Below the pieces are notes generated by a model. The model was not told where the DNA came from. It did not search any database and saw nothing but the letters and a program-made list of their open reading frames with translations. DNA of 64,000 nucleotides from Saccharomycopsis fibuligera x Saccharomycopsis cf. fibuligera (Eukaryota; Ascomycota; Saccharomycetes; Ascoideales; Saccharomycopsidaceae): contig CP012816.1 in NCBI GenBank assembly GCA_001936135.1, forward strand, positions 2,973,501-3,037,500. The letters run 5' to 3'. This document shows positions 9,783-20,589 of this stretch, piece by piece. The stretch's first letter is position 1. Each line of letters begins with the position of its first letter. Position numbers and translations under genes: made by a program.

Positions 9783-10595
9783 ACAGGTATTGAGCTTTAA
9801 GATCATTTTAGATATATCTTGACCTAGTGCTTATGGTTTATGTGCTCAATTAATATAGCCAGTATTCTTCCATTCATTTACACACTCCTTTACATATTCC
9901 TTTATAATTTATTCACTGAAGTTGCTGTCTAGTTTTCCAGAGAAGTGTACGCGTAAGTTTTCAAAGTGATATACTAATGTACCAAAGCTACTGCGATATT
10001 ATTCTACAACACGTATAGACCTTTACCAATGATTATTGTTAGATTACTTGCTTACTAGATACAGATAGTAGGCGCTCAATGGAGGGTGTACCACTATGGG
10101 GGTGCACCCCTAGAGGAGGTTCTAAACATCAGCATCTTGAGGCAAGTTGAACCAAAGCAGCAGTCATAAAAACACGTTAACTATTCATTTGCTCAAGGTA
10201 TGGCAATTCATCGCACTCCAGGCCTCCAGTTCACACCGCTGCTTCGCACTTGCTTATAAGATATTTCAGTATCTTCTCCTCTGCTGACAGTCTCAGCTGT
10301 TCCCATTGACTCACTCGCTCGCCGGTGTAGCGATCGTGTAGGCTTACCGCGGAACCGCTTATCGCTCTCTTCACCAAATAACGTCCAACATAGGTGCTGT
10401 GAAATATCATCTGCCCCCAGATTAAACCGCTTTTGCAATTCGCAATTCACTAGATTAGAGCCTTTCTGACAGTCCTCCATTTCCTTTTACAGATACGGAT
10501 ACATATAGCTTTGTTTGCGTCACCCACGTTCGTCGCTTCTCATTTGACTGCATAGTTTACACAATTGACGGGCGGCAACGGCCATCGCGTTCAAC
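9783..10595. promoter_or_regulatory. Intergenic region between SOD2 and the Zn2Cys6 gene
   Basis: 813 bp holding the SOD2 3' region and the promoter of the downstream zinc-cluster gene. No conserved gene was seen. A 90-codon frame on the minus strand (10208-10480) is unlike any family I recognise and is taken as chance. Confidence 0.5.
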
Positions 10596-12833
10596 ATGTC
10601 TAACAACTTTCATAGAAGACAATCAGTCCCCTCCTTCTCAGTGTCGTCATCCCAAGCTTCAAGGATCACTAAGCCGCGCGTGGTAGCCTCCGCGACTGCC
10701 ACTCAGATTACCAGGGCATCGAAGGCCTGCAGTGGTTGTCGTCGTAAAAAGACAAGATGTTTCCCTTCAAATTCTAAAATCGCTTGCTCCAGATGTGAAT
10801 CACTTAGTCTTCTTTGCAGCTTTGAAGAAGATGCTATTAACGATGGCCAGTTTACAAATATTGACGAAGTGCGAAGCTATGATAAGTCAAGGGCACCCAA
10901 ATCAAGTGGGATCTTGGAACCTTTTTCTGCACAATCCAGTCTCGATTATCCTAATGATGATAAGTTGGAGTCAATTCACCAGGATGTAAAAAAAATTCTC
11001 CAACATGTCATGTCAAAAAACCCCACTTCCAGCTCTGTGGATGATATGAATATCAATATAAACAATGAGCTGGATGACTCAAATAGTCCGGACATTTTCA
11101 ATAATACTATAAGCAATCATTTGAATGATCTTTCTCTGAATAATTACGAATCTAACATGCATGAAAAAGACACTATCACCCCCCTGACAATGGTTCCGTT
11201 ATCATTTTTAACATCACCCTTCAACATTCTCAAAGAAAGTCATTCTTCTTCAATGCTTCCATTCCCCGTTATCAGTCTATTAGAACCTTCTTTGACTAGT
11301 GTTGAAAAGGACATAATCACTCTTCGTTTCATTAGTAAAGCGGAAGCTTTTTCATTACTCAATATATTTCGTGAAAAATACGGTAAATGGATCTCTTTAC
11401 CTCCGAGCACTTCGACCGAGGACTTACTACATCAATACCGGAAAGAATCCCCTTTGCTCTTAGACGTTGCCTGTCTCGTGGCTCTTCGCAGTTCCCAAAA
11501 TCATCCCTTACGCAAAAGAATTACTAAATGGCTTAATCAACGTATAGTCAACAGCTTAGGAAAACAGCTTCTCAACTATCCTGTTTCCGACTTAAAATTT
11601 ATTTGCACACTTGCCCTTTTGTCTATATATGGCTATTCTATGTCTCTGCAGGAGTTAACCATTGATCTGTGGTATTATTCCGGCTTGGGGTTGCAGCACT
11701 TCATCACTTCAGTTAATTACAACCCAACTTTTGTCAATGCCACTATTTCCATTCCCGATGCAGGCTCTCAGTACGATTTGCTCACTTATATGCGCATTTA
11801 CGATCATTTGCTAGTGACACATTTATTCAATTGCATAGTAAGTGGTCGTACTTGTTCCATTGATCGTATTCGTCTCAACAAAATTAGGTCAAAATTGGAC
11901 ATTGTCTTTGCTGGGACTTTTGACGGCAAAATGACTGCAGAAATTTATTTATGTGATACGGTTTATAATTTTTTTGTCAAGCACTATGACCCAGCACAGT
12001 ACACTTATGTTCAAAAAGAGTTAAGAAAGTGGTATGAGAATTGGAAATATCTTATTGATCAACCAATTCCTCAGGTACTTGAATATTTTTACAATTTTTA
12101 CAAGTTATTGATTACCTATCATGTTAATTTTCAATTGCATTTTGACAAGGTGGGACAAATGCAACATCAAAGCGAAATGGAGGGCTTGAATGCCGATGGT
12201 GATGGAAGTGGTAATGTTGGAAATGATGCCGATGACTTCAACATATTCAAGCAGCATTGCAGTTTTGAAACTTTGGATAGTATTCTCAAGCACACTGAAT
12301 TGCATTTTTTGGATAGCATGCTTTTCAATTGTCTCAAAGTTGTGAATGAGATTTTGTCATTTATTTCCAAATCTAACATGGATACCATTGTTGACAGTTC
12401 AGAACAGTTTGAGTATTTCTCTGATCAAATTCATTTTTCATTACTGTTTACAATAACTGTTTTCATCAGACTATTGAATAGTTTGTTTATCAATAATAAT
12501 GTGTGCGATAATGATTGCAACGTCAATGACAATGACATGAAAAAGGAATATATTAGCTACGTGCAGAAAAATGCAACCCCAATAAATATTCACGGAAACT
12601 TATCCTCCATTATCCTTAAAACTGTCCATATTCAGCAAAAGCAACCTCTTTATAAATTAAGCAAACAAAATTTTCTGATTTACATTCTTGAAATTGCCGT
12701 AATCGTGGCAAAATATAATGTGACAGCAAATAGTAATGATCCTGGGAATTTATTTTGGCGATATGCAGTAACATTGGAGGATTGTTTGAGGAAAGCATTT
12801 CCAGGAATCGAAGCTCTGAAGTTGGTATGTTAA
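10596..12833 (+). CDS. Zn2Cys6 fungal transcription factor, target unknown
   Basis: Predicted nuclear regulator of 745 residues. The N-terminal binuclear zinc cluster has the canonical spacing C45-x2-C48-x6-C55-x8-C64-x2-C67-x6-C74 (ACSGCRRKKTRCF, then CSRCESLSLLC). It is followed by an Asn/Asp/Ser-rich linker and a mostly helical middle and C-terminal region with the feel of a fungal middle homology region (for example LTIDLWYYSGLGLQHF near residue 355). I cannot assign it to a named regulator, so no target pathway is proposed. The start is the first ATG and gives a short basic tail before the cluster. The downstream neighbour COX7 is convergent. Confidence 0.88.
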   Translation: MSNNFHRRQSVPSFSVSSSQASRITKPRVVASATATQITRASKACSGCRRKKTRCFPSNSKIACSRCESLSLLCSFEEDAINDGQFTNIDEVRSYDKSRAPKSSGILEPFSAQSSLDYPNDDKLESIHQDVKKILQHVMSKNPTSSSVDDMNININNELDDSNSPDIFNNTISNHLNDLSLNNYESNMHEKDTITPLTMVPLSFLTSPFNILKESHSSSMLPFPVISLLEPSLTSVEKDIITLRFISKAEAFSLLNIFREKYGKWISLPPSTSTEDLLHQYRKESPLLLDVACLVALRSSQNHPLRKRITKWLNQRIVNSLGKQLLNYPVSDLKFICTLALLSIYGYSMSLQELTIDLWYYSGLGLQHFITSVNYNPTFVNATISIPDAGSQYDLLTYMRIYDHLLVTHLFNCIVSGRTCSIDRIRLNKIRSKLDIVFAGTFDGKMTAEIYLCDTVYNFFVKHYDPAQYTYVQKELRKWYENWKYLIDQPIPQVLEYFYNFYKLLITYHVNFQLHFDKVGQMQHQSEMEGLNADGDGSGNVGNDADDFNIFKQHCSFETLDSILKHTELHFLDSMLFNCLKVVNEILSFISKSNMDTIVDSSEQFEYFSDQIHFSLLFTITVFIRLLNSLFINNNVCDNDCNVNDNDMKKEYISYVQKNATPINIHGNLSSIILKTVHIQQKQPLYKLSKQNFLIYILEIAVIVAKYNVTANSNDPGNLFWRYAVTLEDCLRKAFPGIEALKLVC

Positions 12834-14336
12834 AAGTGCTAAAATTGGCTAATTTTTATTAACGGTAGATATATTTCAGACTAACTATTAAACTGAGTCA
12901 ATACATCCAATTTTTCATAGTTTTACGTTATTTGTTAAAAGACTAAAATTCTATAGTGCATAAGTACGCACAAAATAAAGTCTTGAACTGTGGATAATTG
13001 TTTTGTTTTGTTGATTTTGATCCAACGTTAAGGGGGCCAAACATTGCCCTTCTCTGCTTGAATGTGTAGACAGTAAAGAGGAATATCATATTGGTTTACC
13101 TACTCTGCTCTCTTTTCATGTACATAATAATGGGCAAATAAAAATTTTTTTGGCAACAAGATTCATATCTTTTGCTCAATTCTTCTCAACTTTCGATTTA
13201 CCTCACTGAGGAGGTCCAAATGATTAGGTACAGTTGCTTCGAGAATAAATCTACTAGTTCAGATACTGCTACTTTCTTGGCTACAAACGCGAGCCTTCTC
13301 TTCAATAGCTCTTTCAAAATTAGGCACGCTTAGTTAAAGTATTGTATATAAATTGACCCCCCGAATTTGTAACAGATTTCAATATTTAATAAATTAAACA
13401 ATCGCGTAAACTTAAAAACAAAAATAAGAAAACTAATTGTATGGCTATCTGTAGATGTCTATGCATGGACAGGAGTGCATTCCCAGCGTAAACGCTAAGG
13501 CTTTTCTGCTATAGAAGCAAGGTGAAGCGAGATGACTAGCTCAACGCTAAAAATACAATAGTATTACTATTAAACAGGGCGCATTTTATACAACTTACCC
13601 AGACTGAGTCTGTCAGCGATTAGCTAGAATATTATAGCATTTTGACATACTCACAGCTTCAATAGAGAATTAATCTTGGCGCAACTCAACATCATAACCA
13701 CATTGACTCAAAGAGAAAATGCAGATTTGTACGGTCCTACTCATCTTCTACAATCCTCAACCATGAGCACTGATATTTTGTATTTTTTGGTATACAAAAA
13801 TACCAAATTGGAAGACTATAGTCTTGCTGCTTCCACTGCTACTGCTACTACTGCTACTACTACTAATTTTAGTAAATCCACTATTGATTCATAGATACAA
13901 ATGAACCGTTTTTTCTCCCTACTTGCATTGCTGAAATACCAATTGAATTTTTAAATAGAGTTTATTGTGACGTTCTTGCTTTTATATAAAATAGAATTTC
14001 TGAAAAAAGGGATTAATTATGAGGGGGAATATGATAAAATGATAATTGCAGACCCATTCAACTATTTTAAAATTTCTTTGTTTTTGAATCCATGAGTGCA
14101 ATGCAATTGTAAAGCTTCAAGTAATTGTAAACCGAAACCTTCTTAACAAATTCTCTTAAACAAAACGTTGAGTGCCAAATTGTCCTGACTTAACTTTTAT
14201 TTGGTAAATGACATCTCGATTTTTTTTTGATATGATGTTGCAATAGTTATTCTTACATGAGTATTATTATTATTATTATTATAATTTCAGTTTTTAGACG
14301 AAAATGCATGATATTTTGATGATGATGCAAACTAGC
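12834..14336. other. 1.5 kb convergent intergenic region
   Basis: Lies between the stop of the zinc-cluster gene and the stop of COX7. It is AT-rich. I see a short (ATT)n run at about 14264-14281 and a frame ending at 13894 with a Thr/Ala-rich tail encoded by an ACT/GCT repeat. That frame has an internal ATG at 13763 giving only 43 residues and no recognisable homology. Nothing else is supportable. Confidence 0.5.
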
Positions 14337-14528
14337 TTAGTTTCTCTTTGGGTCCTTGATACCGAGGATAGCTCTACCAGTGTAGACTAATGGGACGACA
14401 AGGGCAACAGCAAACAAACCGTAAAAAGGATACAAGTACAAGCCGGATCTTGGGTGTCTCCACCACAATGGTTTGTTAGAGTGTTGGTATAATCTTTGAA
14501 GTTCAATAACTCTGTTTTTGGCGGCCAT
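14337..14528 (-). CDS. COX7: Cytochrome c oxidase subunit 7
   Basis: Small inner-membrane subunit of mitochondrial complex IV. The 63-residue product matches yeast Cox7 along its length: VIELQRLYQ, then KPLWWRHPRSGLYLYPFYG, a single membrane helix (about 33-50, GLFAVALVVPLVY) and a short basic tail GIKDPKRN. S. cerevisiae Cox7 is 59 residues. A 121-nt intron with all canonical signals ends one base before this ATG (separate entry). The gene is divergent from the PSH1-like gene. Confidence 0.96.
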   Translation of the reverse strand: MAAKNRVIELQRLYQHSNKPLWWRHPRSGLYLYPFYGLFAVALVVPLVYTGRAILGIKDPKRN

Positions 14529-14529
14529 T

Positions 14530-14650
14530 CTATATTGAATGCAAGTTAGTATGATAATTCATGAATGAGAAGCGATAATATCTAGCGAAGTTGCTCTTGA
14601 AATATTGAATAAAATTGGACATGCGAAACGACATCAGAAGCTTTACATAC
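14530..14650 (-). other. COX7: Intron in the COX7 5' UTR
   Basis: On the COX7 strand a GTATGT donor at 14650 is followed by the branch sequence ATACTAAC and a TATAG acceptor ending at 14530. One base then precedes the ATG. The sequence before the donor has no ATG over about 60 nt, so the intron appears to lie wholly in the 5' UTR. S. cerevisiae is not known to me to have an intron here. Evidence is motif and spacing only. Confidence 0.8.
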
Positions 14651-15043
14651 TTGAATGTGTAGTGTTTTTGTATTTGAGTAGATACAGAGCAGCAAGACAA
14701 GAAGGTGTGTGTATGATAATGAAGGCACTTGCTAGTTTTTTGTAATTTCTGCTTGGACGCTCAATTTTTTCTACGGCTGGAATATCGTGACATTTTTCTG
14801 CCTGTGCTCCGCCAATGAAAATGCGACAATTTACAAGGTAATCATGTGATTATTATGAGTATACCATTACTTGGGTTTTATCTTAAATGTCCGGGCAATC
14901 ACAAAGGCTCGTAAATAAAAAAAAAAAAAGTTAGCGCATCGCGTCTCCAACATTGCATGCAATGGGATGGATTAAGCACCACCATCAAGTACACAGTGGC
15001 ACATCTCGCAAGTAGATACTAAAGGTTACTATGTGCATCCATC

Positions 15044-16561
15044 ATGTCTTTGGAGACACCGCTCTCGTTAGATAAATTGACTTCAGGTCAGGTATGTTGT
15101 CAGTACATCATTGTCAATGATATTTGATTTTTCGTTCCAATCGCTAATAAATAATAGGAATCTAGTCCTGTCCATGAATTCGCAAAAAAGGTCATTCAAG
15201 AAGTCAATTGCACGATATGCAATCAAGTAATGGTGTACCCATTCAGTGGGCCTTGTGGCCATGCTTCTTGTTATAGCTGTTTGAAGCAGTGGCTACTGCA
15301 GAATTCAAGCTGTCCAATATGCAGAGGAGAACTACGTGATCTGCCACTATTAAACAACAACCTCAAAACCATTGCCACCCATTCATTGGATTTTGCTAAG
15401 CAACTAAATCCAGACATTGCTGATGCCTTGAATAGTGCAGTAGCAGTTGTGAAAGATGATTATCAAAAAGATTTGGAAGGCGAAGGATTGTTCCCTAATG
15501 TGTTTGCACGCGCCACTGTTGATGAAGATGACGAAGGAGTGAAAAGATGTAGCAACTGTTTCTGGGAAGTGCTTGGTACGGTTTGTGATCATTGTGGTAC
15601 TCATATAATTAATATTAATGAAGAAGAAGAAGAGGCAAATGGTGATGAGGATCCAATTTTTACAGATGAGGATGATATGTGTTGGAGTAATGATGATGAG
15701 CCAATTGTAACAGAAGCCGATGCATATGATGCCAGTGAAGTGGCCTCTGACTTGGATTCAGAAAATGCAGCTGAAAACAATAACAACAATAATGTTACTA
15801 ATGATAAAATTAATATTTCTAATAAAAACAAGAGAATTAACAATAGACAACAAGCGAATGACGAGGATGAATACGATTCTGATGATAGTTTTATCGACAA
15901 TGGCTCTTCGCTAGATGATGAAATAGAAATACAGAATGCTTTGAGCGCTATTGATGTGCCAGATGAAGAACTAGATGGTTTTTCGAGGACGGACCTCAAG
16001 TTTCTATATGACGATGTTATTGACAGCGTCAAGGAGCTACAAGAGCAGATTGATGAAGAGACAATAGAAAACAGGCGTTTCGATTTTCAAAATATACAAA
16101 GAAAAATTGATCATAAGTTGAGTATTATTGATGGATTAAACGAATTCGGTGAAAAGTTAAAACAAAGAATGATCAATAAAGAGCAGCCAAAGAGACTGCC
16201 TTACATAATCAGAACCAAAGATGGTGTGGGCTTGGACCCAGATAACGAAACAATTATTTCCAATAAAATACAAACAAATGTTGAAACAGAACAAAAACAT
16301 AAAATTGAATCAGATAAGGTTGAGCCATCTGTCAAAATAGTCAAAATAGAGCAACAACAACAACAGCAACGTTATCGTTATGATGCAATGACTAGCTTTT
16401 TTGACGATGACGATATTTCTTTTCAAGGTGAAGAGTCAATGCATGAAAACGAACAGTCAACCGATAACAATGTTAAGGTTGAGGAATTAGAAGGTGTACC
16501 ATCAAAAGGTGTTGAAGGATTGAAAGCAGCCAGAGATTTGTTACGCAAGTCCGAACAGTAA
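15044..16561 (+). CDS. PSH1: RING-finger E3 ubiquitin ligase resembling Psh1, one intron
   Basis: Exon 1 is 15044-15091 (16 codons), the 66-nt intron is 15092-15157 (GTATGT donor, CTAAT branch-like site, ATAG acceptor) and exon 2 is 15158-16561, giving 483 residues. Splicing supplies the first two RING ligands: C34, C37, C49, H51, C54, C57, C68, C71, a C3HC4 RING (NCTICNQVM, CGHASCYSCL, CPICRGELR). A second CxxC...CxxC site (RCSNCFWEVLGTVCDHC) and long acidic Asp/Glu tracts follow. RING, second zinc site and acidic region together recall Psh1, which ubiquitinates mislocalised centromeric histone Cse4. The RING is sure, the orthology moderate. Without the intron the protein would start inside the RING. 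Confidence 0.75.
15092..15157 (+). other. PSH1: Intron of the PSH1-like gene
   Basis: Phase-0 intron of 66 nt, donor GTATGT, branch-like GCTAATAA and acceptor ATAG. Joining the flanking exons restores an in-frame ATG and a complete RING. Confidence 0.85.
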
Positions 16562-16779
16562 ATTGGGTTTACATAACTCTTTTTTTTATTGTTAATCTTA
16601 TAGTGTAGCTATAGAAAGGCGAAAGCCAAACAGATTATTTTTGCATTAAAATCGTTCATGAACAGGAATCTTGTTCAATGTTGTGTTTATTATTACTTCG
16701 AAATATTATTTTCTATTTCCATATATACTATTCAATTAATGGAAACCTTTTCTCTTTCGATCAATCCAGTAAAATATTG

Positions 16780-18858
16780 TTAATCATAAATACAATTGAT
16801 TTTTACTCTTCCGTGTATGTCCTTATCAAGACTATAATAAAGGCCATTCAATACCACAAATCGGACACTAGGAACATGCTCTGCTAGCCACTCGAGATAA
16901 TTCTGCTTGAAAAAGTGATCCGCGCAGCTAGCCAAAATGTTAAAACAGCTTTGGTTGAAATCACAATTTGTGCCGGCACCTTCTAAATCACTATCTTTGA
17001 TATGCTTGCTAAACTCCTCTGTGTAAAAATCGTCATCATTATCATTTTTGAAATCACGGCACACAATTTTGGAATAACCATGGAAATCCCAGCTTACCAA
17101 ATTTGGTGCTGTTTTGCGAATTGACTGAGCCACTTCGAACTGGTTCAATCCAGATGTTACATTCTTGAACACCACTTTTTTTTCAAAATCATTACTATCA
17201 AGCTTATTGTCAATAAAAGGTATCCGTTTAGATAAAGCGTCGCTAAAAAAGCCAAACAAGCGTGGCGAAATCATATCCTTGAAGTCAAAATCGGTATAAT
17301 CGAAATACTGGTGTGTCATCAAGTAAGTATCAAAAATTGACAAGTACTGTTCGCAATATTTACACTCGCATCCATTCCAAAGAAAGTCAGAGACGACCTG
17401 CTCATAGCAGCAGATGCTGGATAAGATATTTGGTAATACTAGGGATTCCAAATTGGTGAGTTGTGGTAATGTAGTTTCGTATAATTTTCTTCTGCGCAAA
17501 TAGTTACCTTCGAGGCCATCCTCAATTTTTCCATCCACTGGTGGGTCGGTTTTGATATACAAATGCTTTAAGATGGTTTTGTTAGGAAGATTATTCAAAA
17601 ATGAAAAAGCCTTTAAATCCCAATCTTCGTAAATTTGGTGTTTTTTTACAGGGGTTTGATGATTGTATAATTTTTCCACAATTGATACTGCTTGTAGGGA
17701 GGTGAGTTGAGCAGCCAAAGAGTTCAAAAAACTACTCAAACAATCGCAATTAGGCTCGTCGCAGTTTATAATCAACTCAACACTTTCAAGTTTGGAAAGA
17801 TCAAGTAATTGTTCTAGCACTACTATGGAAAAATTTCTAGAAACATGATTGTAGCTGTTCATGCCGTGGTAGTGATTGAAACGTAATGCTTTGAGCTGAA
17901 GTTTTCTATGAATAGCCTTCTTGGTAAGAACATCCAGGAAAAGCTTTAAAATTCTAAGCGAGGAGTCCTCGTCATCAATGATGGTAAGCTCTTTTATCCT
18001 AGATAAAACTAAGCAAAAGTGTTGACTAAAATCAGTTTCCAAATCATAGCTAACTAAACTATCATCCTCTATATTCAAAACTAATTTTTCCAAATTCGGC
18101 ACTGCTTGTATATTGTTAATGCTTTTGATATCATCCAATATCACATTTTGTAATTTTTCAAAACGAAGTTGTGGATTAGACAACACTTGAGCATTCAATC
18201 TTTTTCTCAATTTTATATCAAATACTTTTAACACTCTTAGGTTTGACAAATTGGCAGTAATCAAGCGAAAAACAATATCATATAGAAGCTCAAAATGTGC
18301 AGCATTAAACTCCTCATCATTGAACAAATGATCATAAACCACAAGCAGATCAACTTTGCTCTTGATAAACTCTGGATGATGTAGTATACGTTTATGCAAA
18401 CGCTGTAACTTGTAAGCCAATGACTCGTCATTTTGGAACTTGCCAATTTGAAAAATATTCCCTGATCCACCTACCGTTGTTGCATTAGACTCAAGCCACG
18501 CTTTGCTAGATTTCAAGTTAGCAAACTGCTTAATCACTATCTTTCTGACAAGCTTATCCTGACATAAGCTGTGTAATTTTTTATTAGTGACGCTTAAGTT
18601 GAGCAAGTCGTTCTGAGGCAAGTAATCAAGTATGGAGTGTATTATTTCTTCTGGTAGTTCACTGAGAGGTAAGCTCCTAGGATTAAGTTTAACGAGTATG
18701 CAGGGCGCCTCTGGCTCTGGTACCCCTTCGATGGATTGATGGTCATAGATATCACGATAATGCTCATTAATAGCGGTGTCAACTGATGATGATGATGAGG
18801 GTTGCTGAATTGTACTGCCGTCACCGCCTTTGATAAGCGAACTAAGAAATCTGAACAT
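16780..18858 (-). CDS. F-box protein (putative SCF substrate adaptor)
   Basis: Predicted 692-residue adaptor for a Skp1-Cullin-F-box ubiquitin ligase. The start is the only in-frame ATG before the F-box (MFRFLSSLIKGG at 18858). The frame extends further upstream, but only from a non-ATG codon. The F-box covers about residues 66-105 (LPEEIIHSILDYLPQNDLL, then NKKLHSLC). The rest is rich in regularly spaced Leu/Ile with repeated strand-helix patterns (NLRVLKVFDI, NLEKLVLNIE, KLESVELIIN, NLESLVLPNI), as in leucine-rich-repeat F-box proteins. A Cys cluster (CNCDEPNCDCL-type, and CECKYCEQY) is of unknown meaning. I cannot name the ortholog. It is convergent with the PSH1-like gene. Confidence 0.82.
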   Translation of the reverse strand: MFRFLSSLIKGGDGSTIQQPSSSSSVDTAINEHYRDIYDHQSIEGVPEPEAPCILVKLNPRSLPLSELPEEIIHSILDYLPQNDLLNLSVTNKKLHSLCQDKLVRKIVIKQFANLKSSKAWLESNATTVGGSGNIFQIGKFQNDESLAYKLQRLHKRILHHPEFIKSKVDLLVVYDHLFNDEEFNAAHFELLYDIVFRLITANLSNLRVLKVFDIKLRKRLNAQVLSNPQLRFEKLQNVILDDIKSINNIQAVPNLEKLVLNIEDDSLVSYDLETDFSQHFCLVLSRIKELTIIDDEDSSLRILKLFLDVLTKKAIHRKLQLKALRFNHYHGMNSYNHVSRNFSIVVLEQLLDLSKLESVELIINCDEPNCDCLSSFLNSLAAQLTSLQAVSIVEKLYNHQTPVKKHQIYEDWDLKAFSFLNNLPNKTILKHLYIKTDPPVDGKIEDGLEGNYLRRRKLYETTLPQLTNLESLVLPNILSSICCYEQVVSDFLWNGCECKYCEQYLSIFDTYLMTHQYFDYTDFDFKDMISPRLFGFFSDALSKRIPFIDNKLDSNDFEKKVVFKNVTSGLNQFEVAQSIRKTAPNLVSWDFHGYSKIVCRDFKNDNDDDFYTEEFSKHIKDSDLEGAGTNCDFNQSCFNILASCADHFFKQNYLEWLAEHVPSVRFVVLNGLYYSLDKDIHGRVKINCIYD

Positions 18859-19879
18859 TGCGGTATCACGATCTGATATAGACCTTGTAAAGCAATAAAA
18901 AAGACTGTTGTTGTTACTGAATATTGTGGCAGACGAAAAGCTTTTTGATTTGAATAAGTACAAAGATTGTGGTGATTCGCCTGGCGACCTGATATGCAGT
19001 ATAAAATCACCCCAGAAATTTGGTGAAACCAGAAATTGTTGAGCACCGATGGCCCGTAATGTTGGTACATCAATGATATTCTCGGAATATCTATAGCAAT
19101 CGACATAAACAACTATATATGACTACTTGTTAAACACCTTTCCAATTATAACGTATGTAAATTTTCATGTCGTTTCAAAGAAGTTTGCCACAACCGACTT
19201 TGAATGCAAATATAACCACAAAGTTTGAAAATAGAAATTTAACAAGCTGTGTAACTAGACATTACGGTTTTACAATTTTCTGCAATTTTAGAATTTTTTG
19301 CCTTGCGCGGTTGCCTCTACTTACTTTTTCGATTCTTTTTATTACTAGAATGTGCAAAAAGCTCACAATATTTGCATAAGCAACAATAAAAAAAAATTAC
19401 AAAAAACAAAAATAAAACCCAGGTAATTGTCATTTAACCTAACAAGGCCATTAATAAGTTGAAATGCTTCAACATTACCCACTGCAATACCTGTAGTGCT
19501 ACTTGGTGAAGCACGCGAAGTCGAAAGGTTGTCGTTTTATGACCCACCCAAACAGTCTAATTTTATTATACGGCAATTTCTGATTATTTGATTTCAATGC
19601 CATTTTTTTTTACAGAGGTGAAAAAATTCTTAAGTGGTCGAGTAGACAGCAACGTCTATTTTGCTATAAGTGAAGAACAGCGAACATCTTTTATAGTGCG
19701 CTTAGTAGTATACGATCGGCACTATTATTTTTTTTTTCTCATCGTGACATAAACATCGGTAACCTGTTGCAAGAATACAACATGAAGAGGAGCATCATTT
19801 ATAAACTCACACAACATATATGAATCTTCAAAATAGGACTCAAGCCGTTCAACAATACCGCAGAAACTCATAGTTCAGG
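18859..19879. promoter_or_regulatory. Divergent intergenic region, F-box gene/PRP2
   Basis: About 1 kb, AT-rich, with short A and T runs. It contains the PRP2 leader with two overlapping upstream reading frames (separate entry). No other gene was recognised. Antisense frames at 18642-19112 mostly overlap the F-box gene and look like shadows. Confidence 0.5.
19782..19873 (+). promoter_or_regulatory. PRP2: Two overlapping upstream ORFs in the PRP2 leader
   Basis: The first ATG, at 19782, opens 13 codons ending in TGA at 19821-19823. The second ATG overlaps that stop (ATGA at 19820) and opens 17 codons ending in TAG at 19871-19873. Six bases separate this stop from the PRP2 ATG at 19880. If they lie in the mRNA they would be expected to dampen or regulate PRP2 translation. 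The transcript start is not known from sequence. Confidence 0.5.
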
Positions 19880-20557
19880 ATGTCCCAGGATAATAGTACT
19901 GAGCAAAAAGATAACACCGACATTGGCCACCTCCGGATCCTCGCGCGGCAACGCTACTTATCGCACCGTGAAGAACAAAAACTTTTGATTCTCAAGCAGG
20001 AAATCCTCGAATATAACAATGATATTAAACGGTATGGATGGTTGAACCTTACAAAGCAAGAGCAAGAGGATTACGAATATAAAAAGCAGATCCTTGGCAT
20101 AGTATTGCAACGTAAGGATCTTAGTGAACAGATCTACAGCCAGCTCAATTTCAACTACCAGTTGCCGCTGGATTACTTTACTGTAGAGAAAAATGACGGT
20201 GGTGACAATGAGGATACTCAAGAACTAAAGATTGATCGGAAGAGGAAAAAGCAGTTGCTCAGTGGCAAGGGGGGAGTTTATAAGGACTATGATTTGTTGC
20301 AGCAGCCTAACAAGAAGATAAAGTCCGATTGGGAAAAATGGGAACAAAGTCAAGTAAGTGTGACTAACAATAAGTATAATAACAGTGGCAGCGGGCATCT
20401 TGAGGAGAATTTTGAAGACCCATCATCACTTAATTTGCCTGGTAGTAGCAAGTACGAGTTTGTATTTGATGATTCGCAAAATATTGATTTTGTGACTGAT
20501 GGCGAAAAGTTAGTTTTAAATGAGGAGATTATTGATACACATTTTGACCAACAACAA

Positions 20558-20589
<32 letters not shown>

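Noticed and set aside
10208-10480. 90-codon minus-strand frame before the zinc-cluster gene
   Set aside because: No recognisable homology, and it lies in the promoter of a real gene.
13676-13894. 72-codon frame with a Thr/Ala tail
   Set aside because: Non-ATG start, internal ATG gives 43 residues, and half of it is a simple ACT/GCT repeat.
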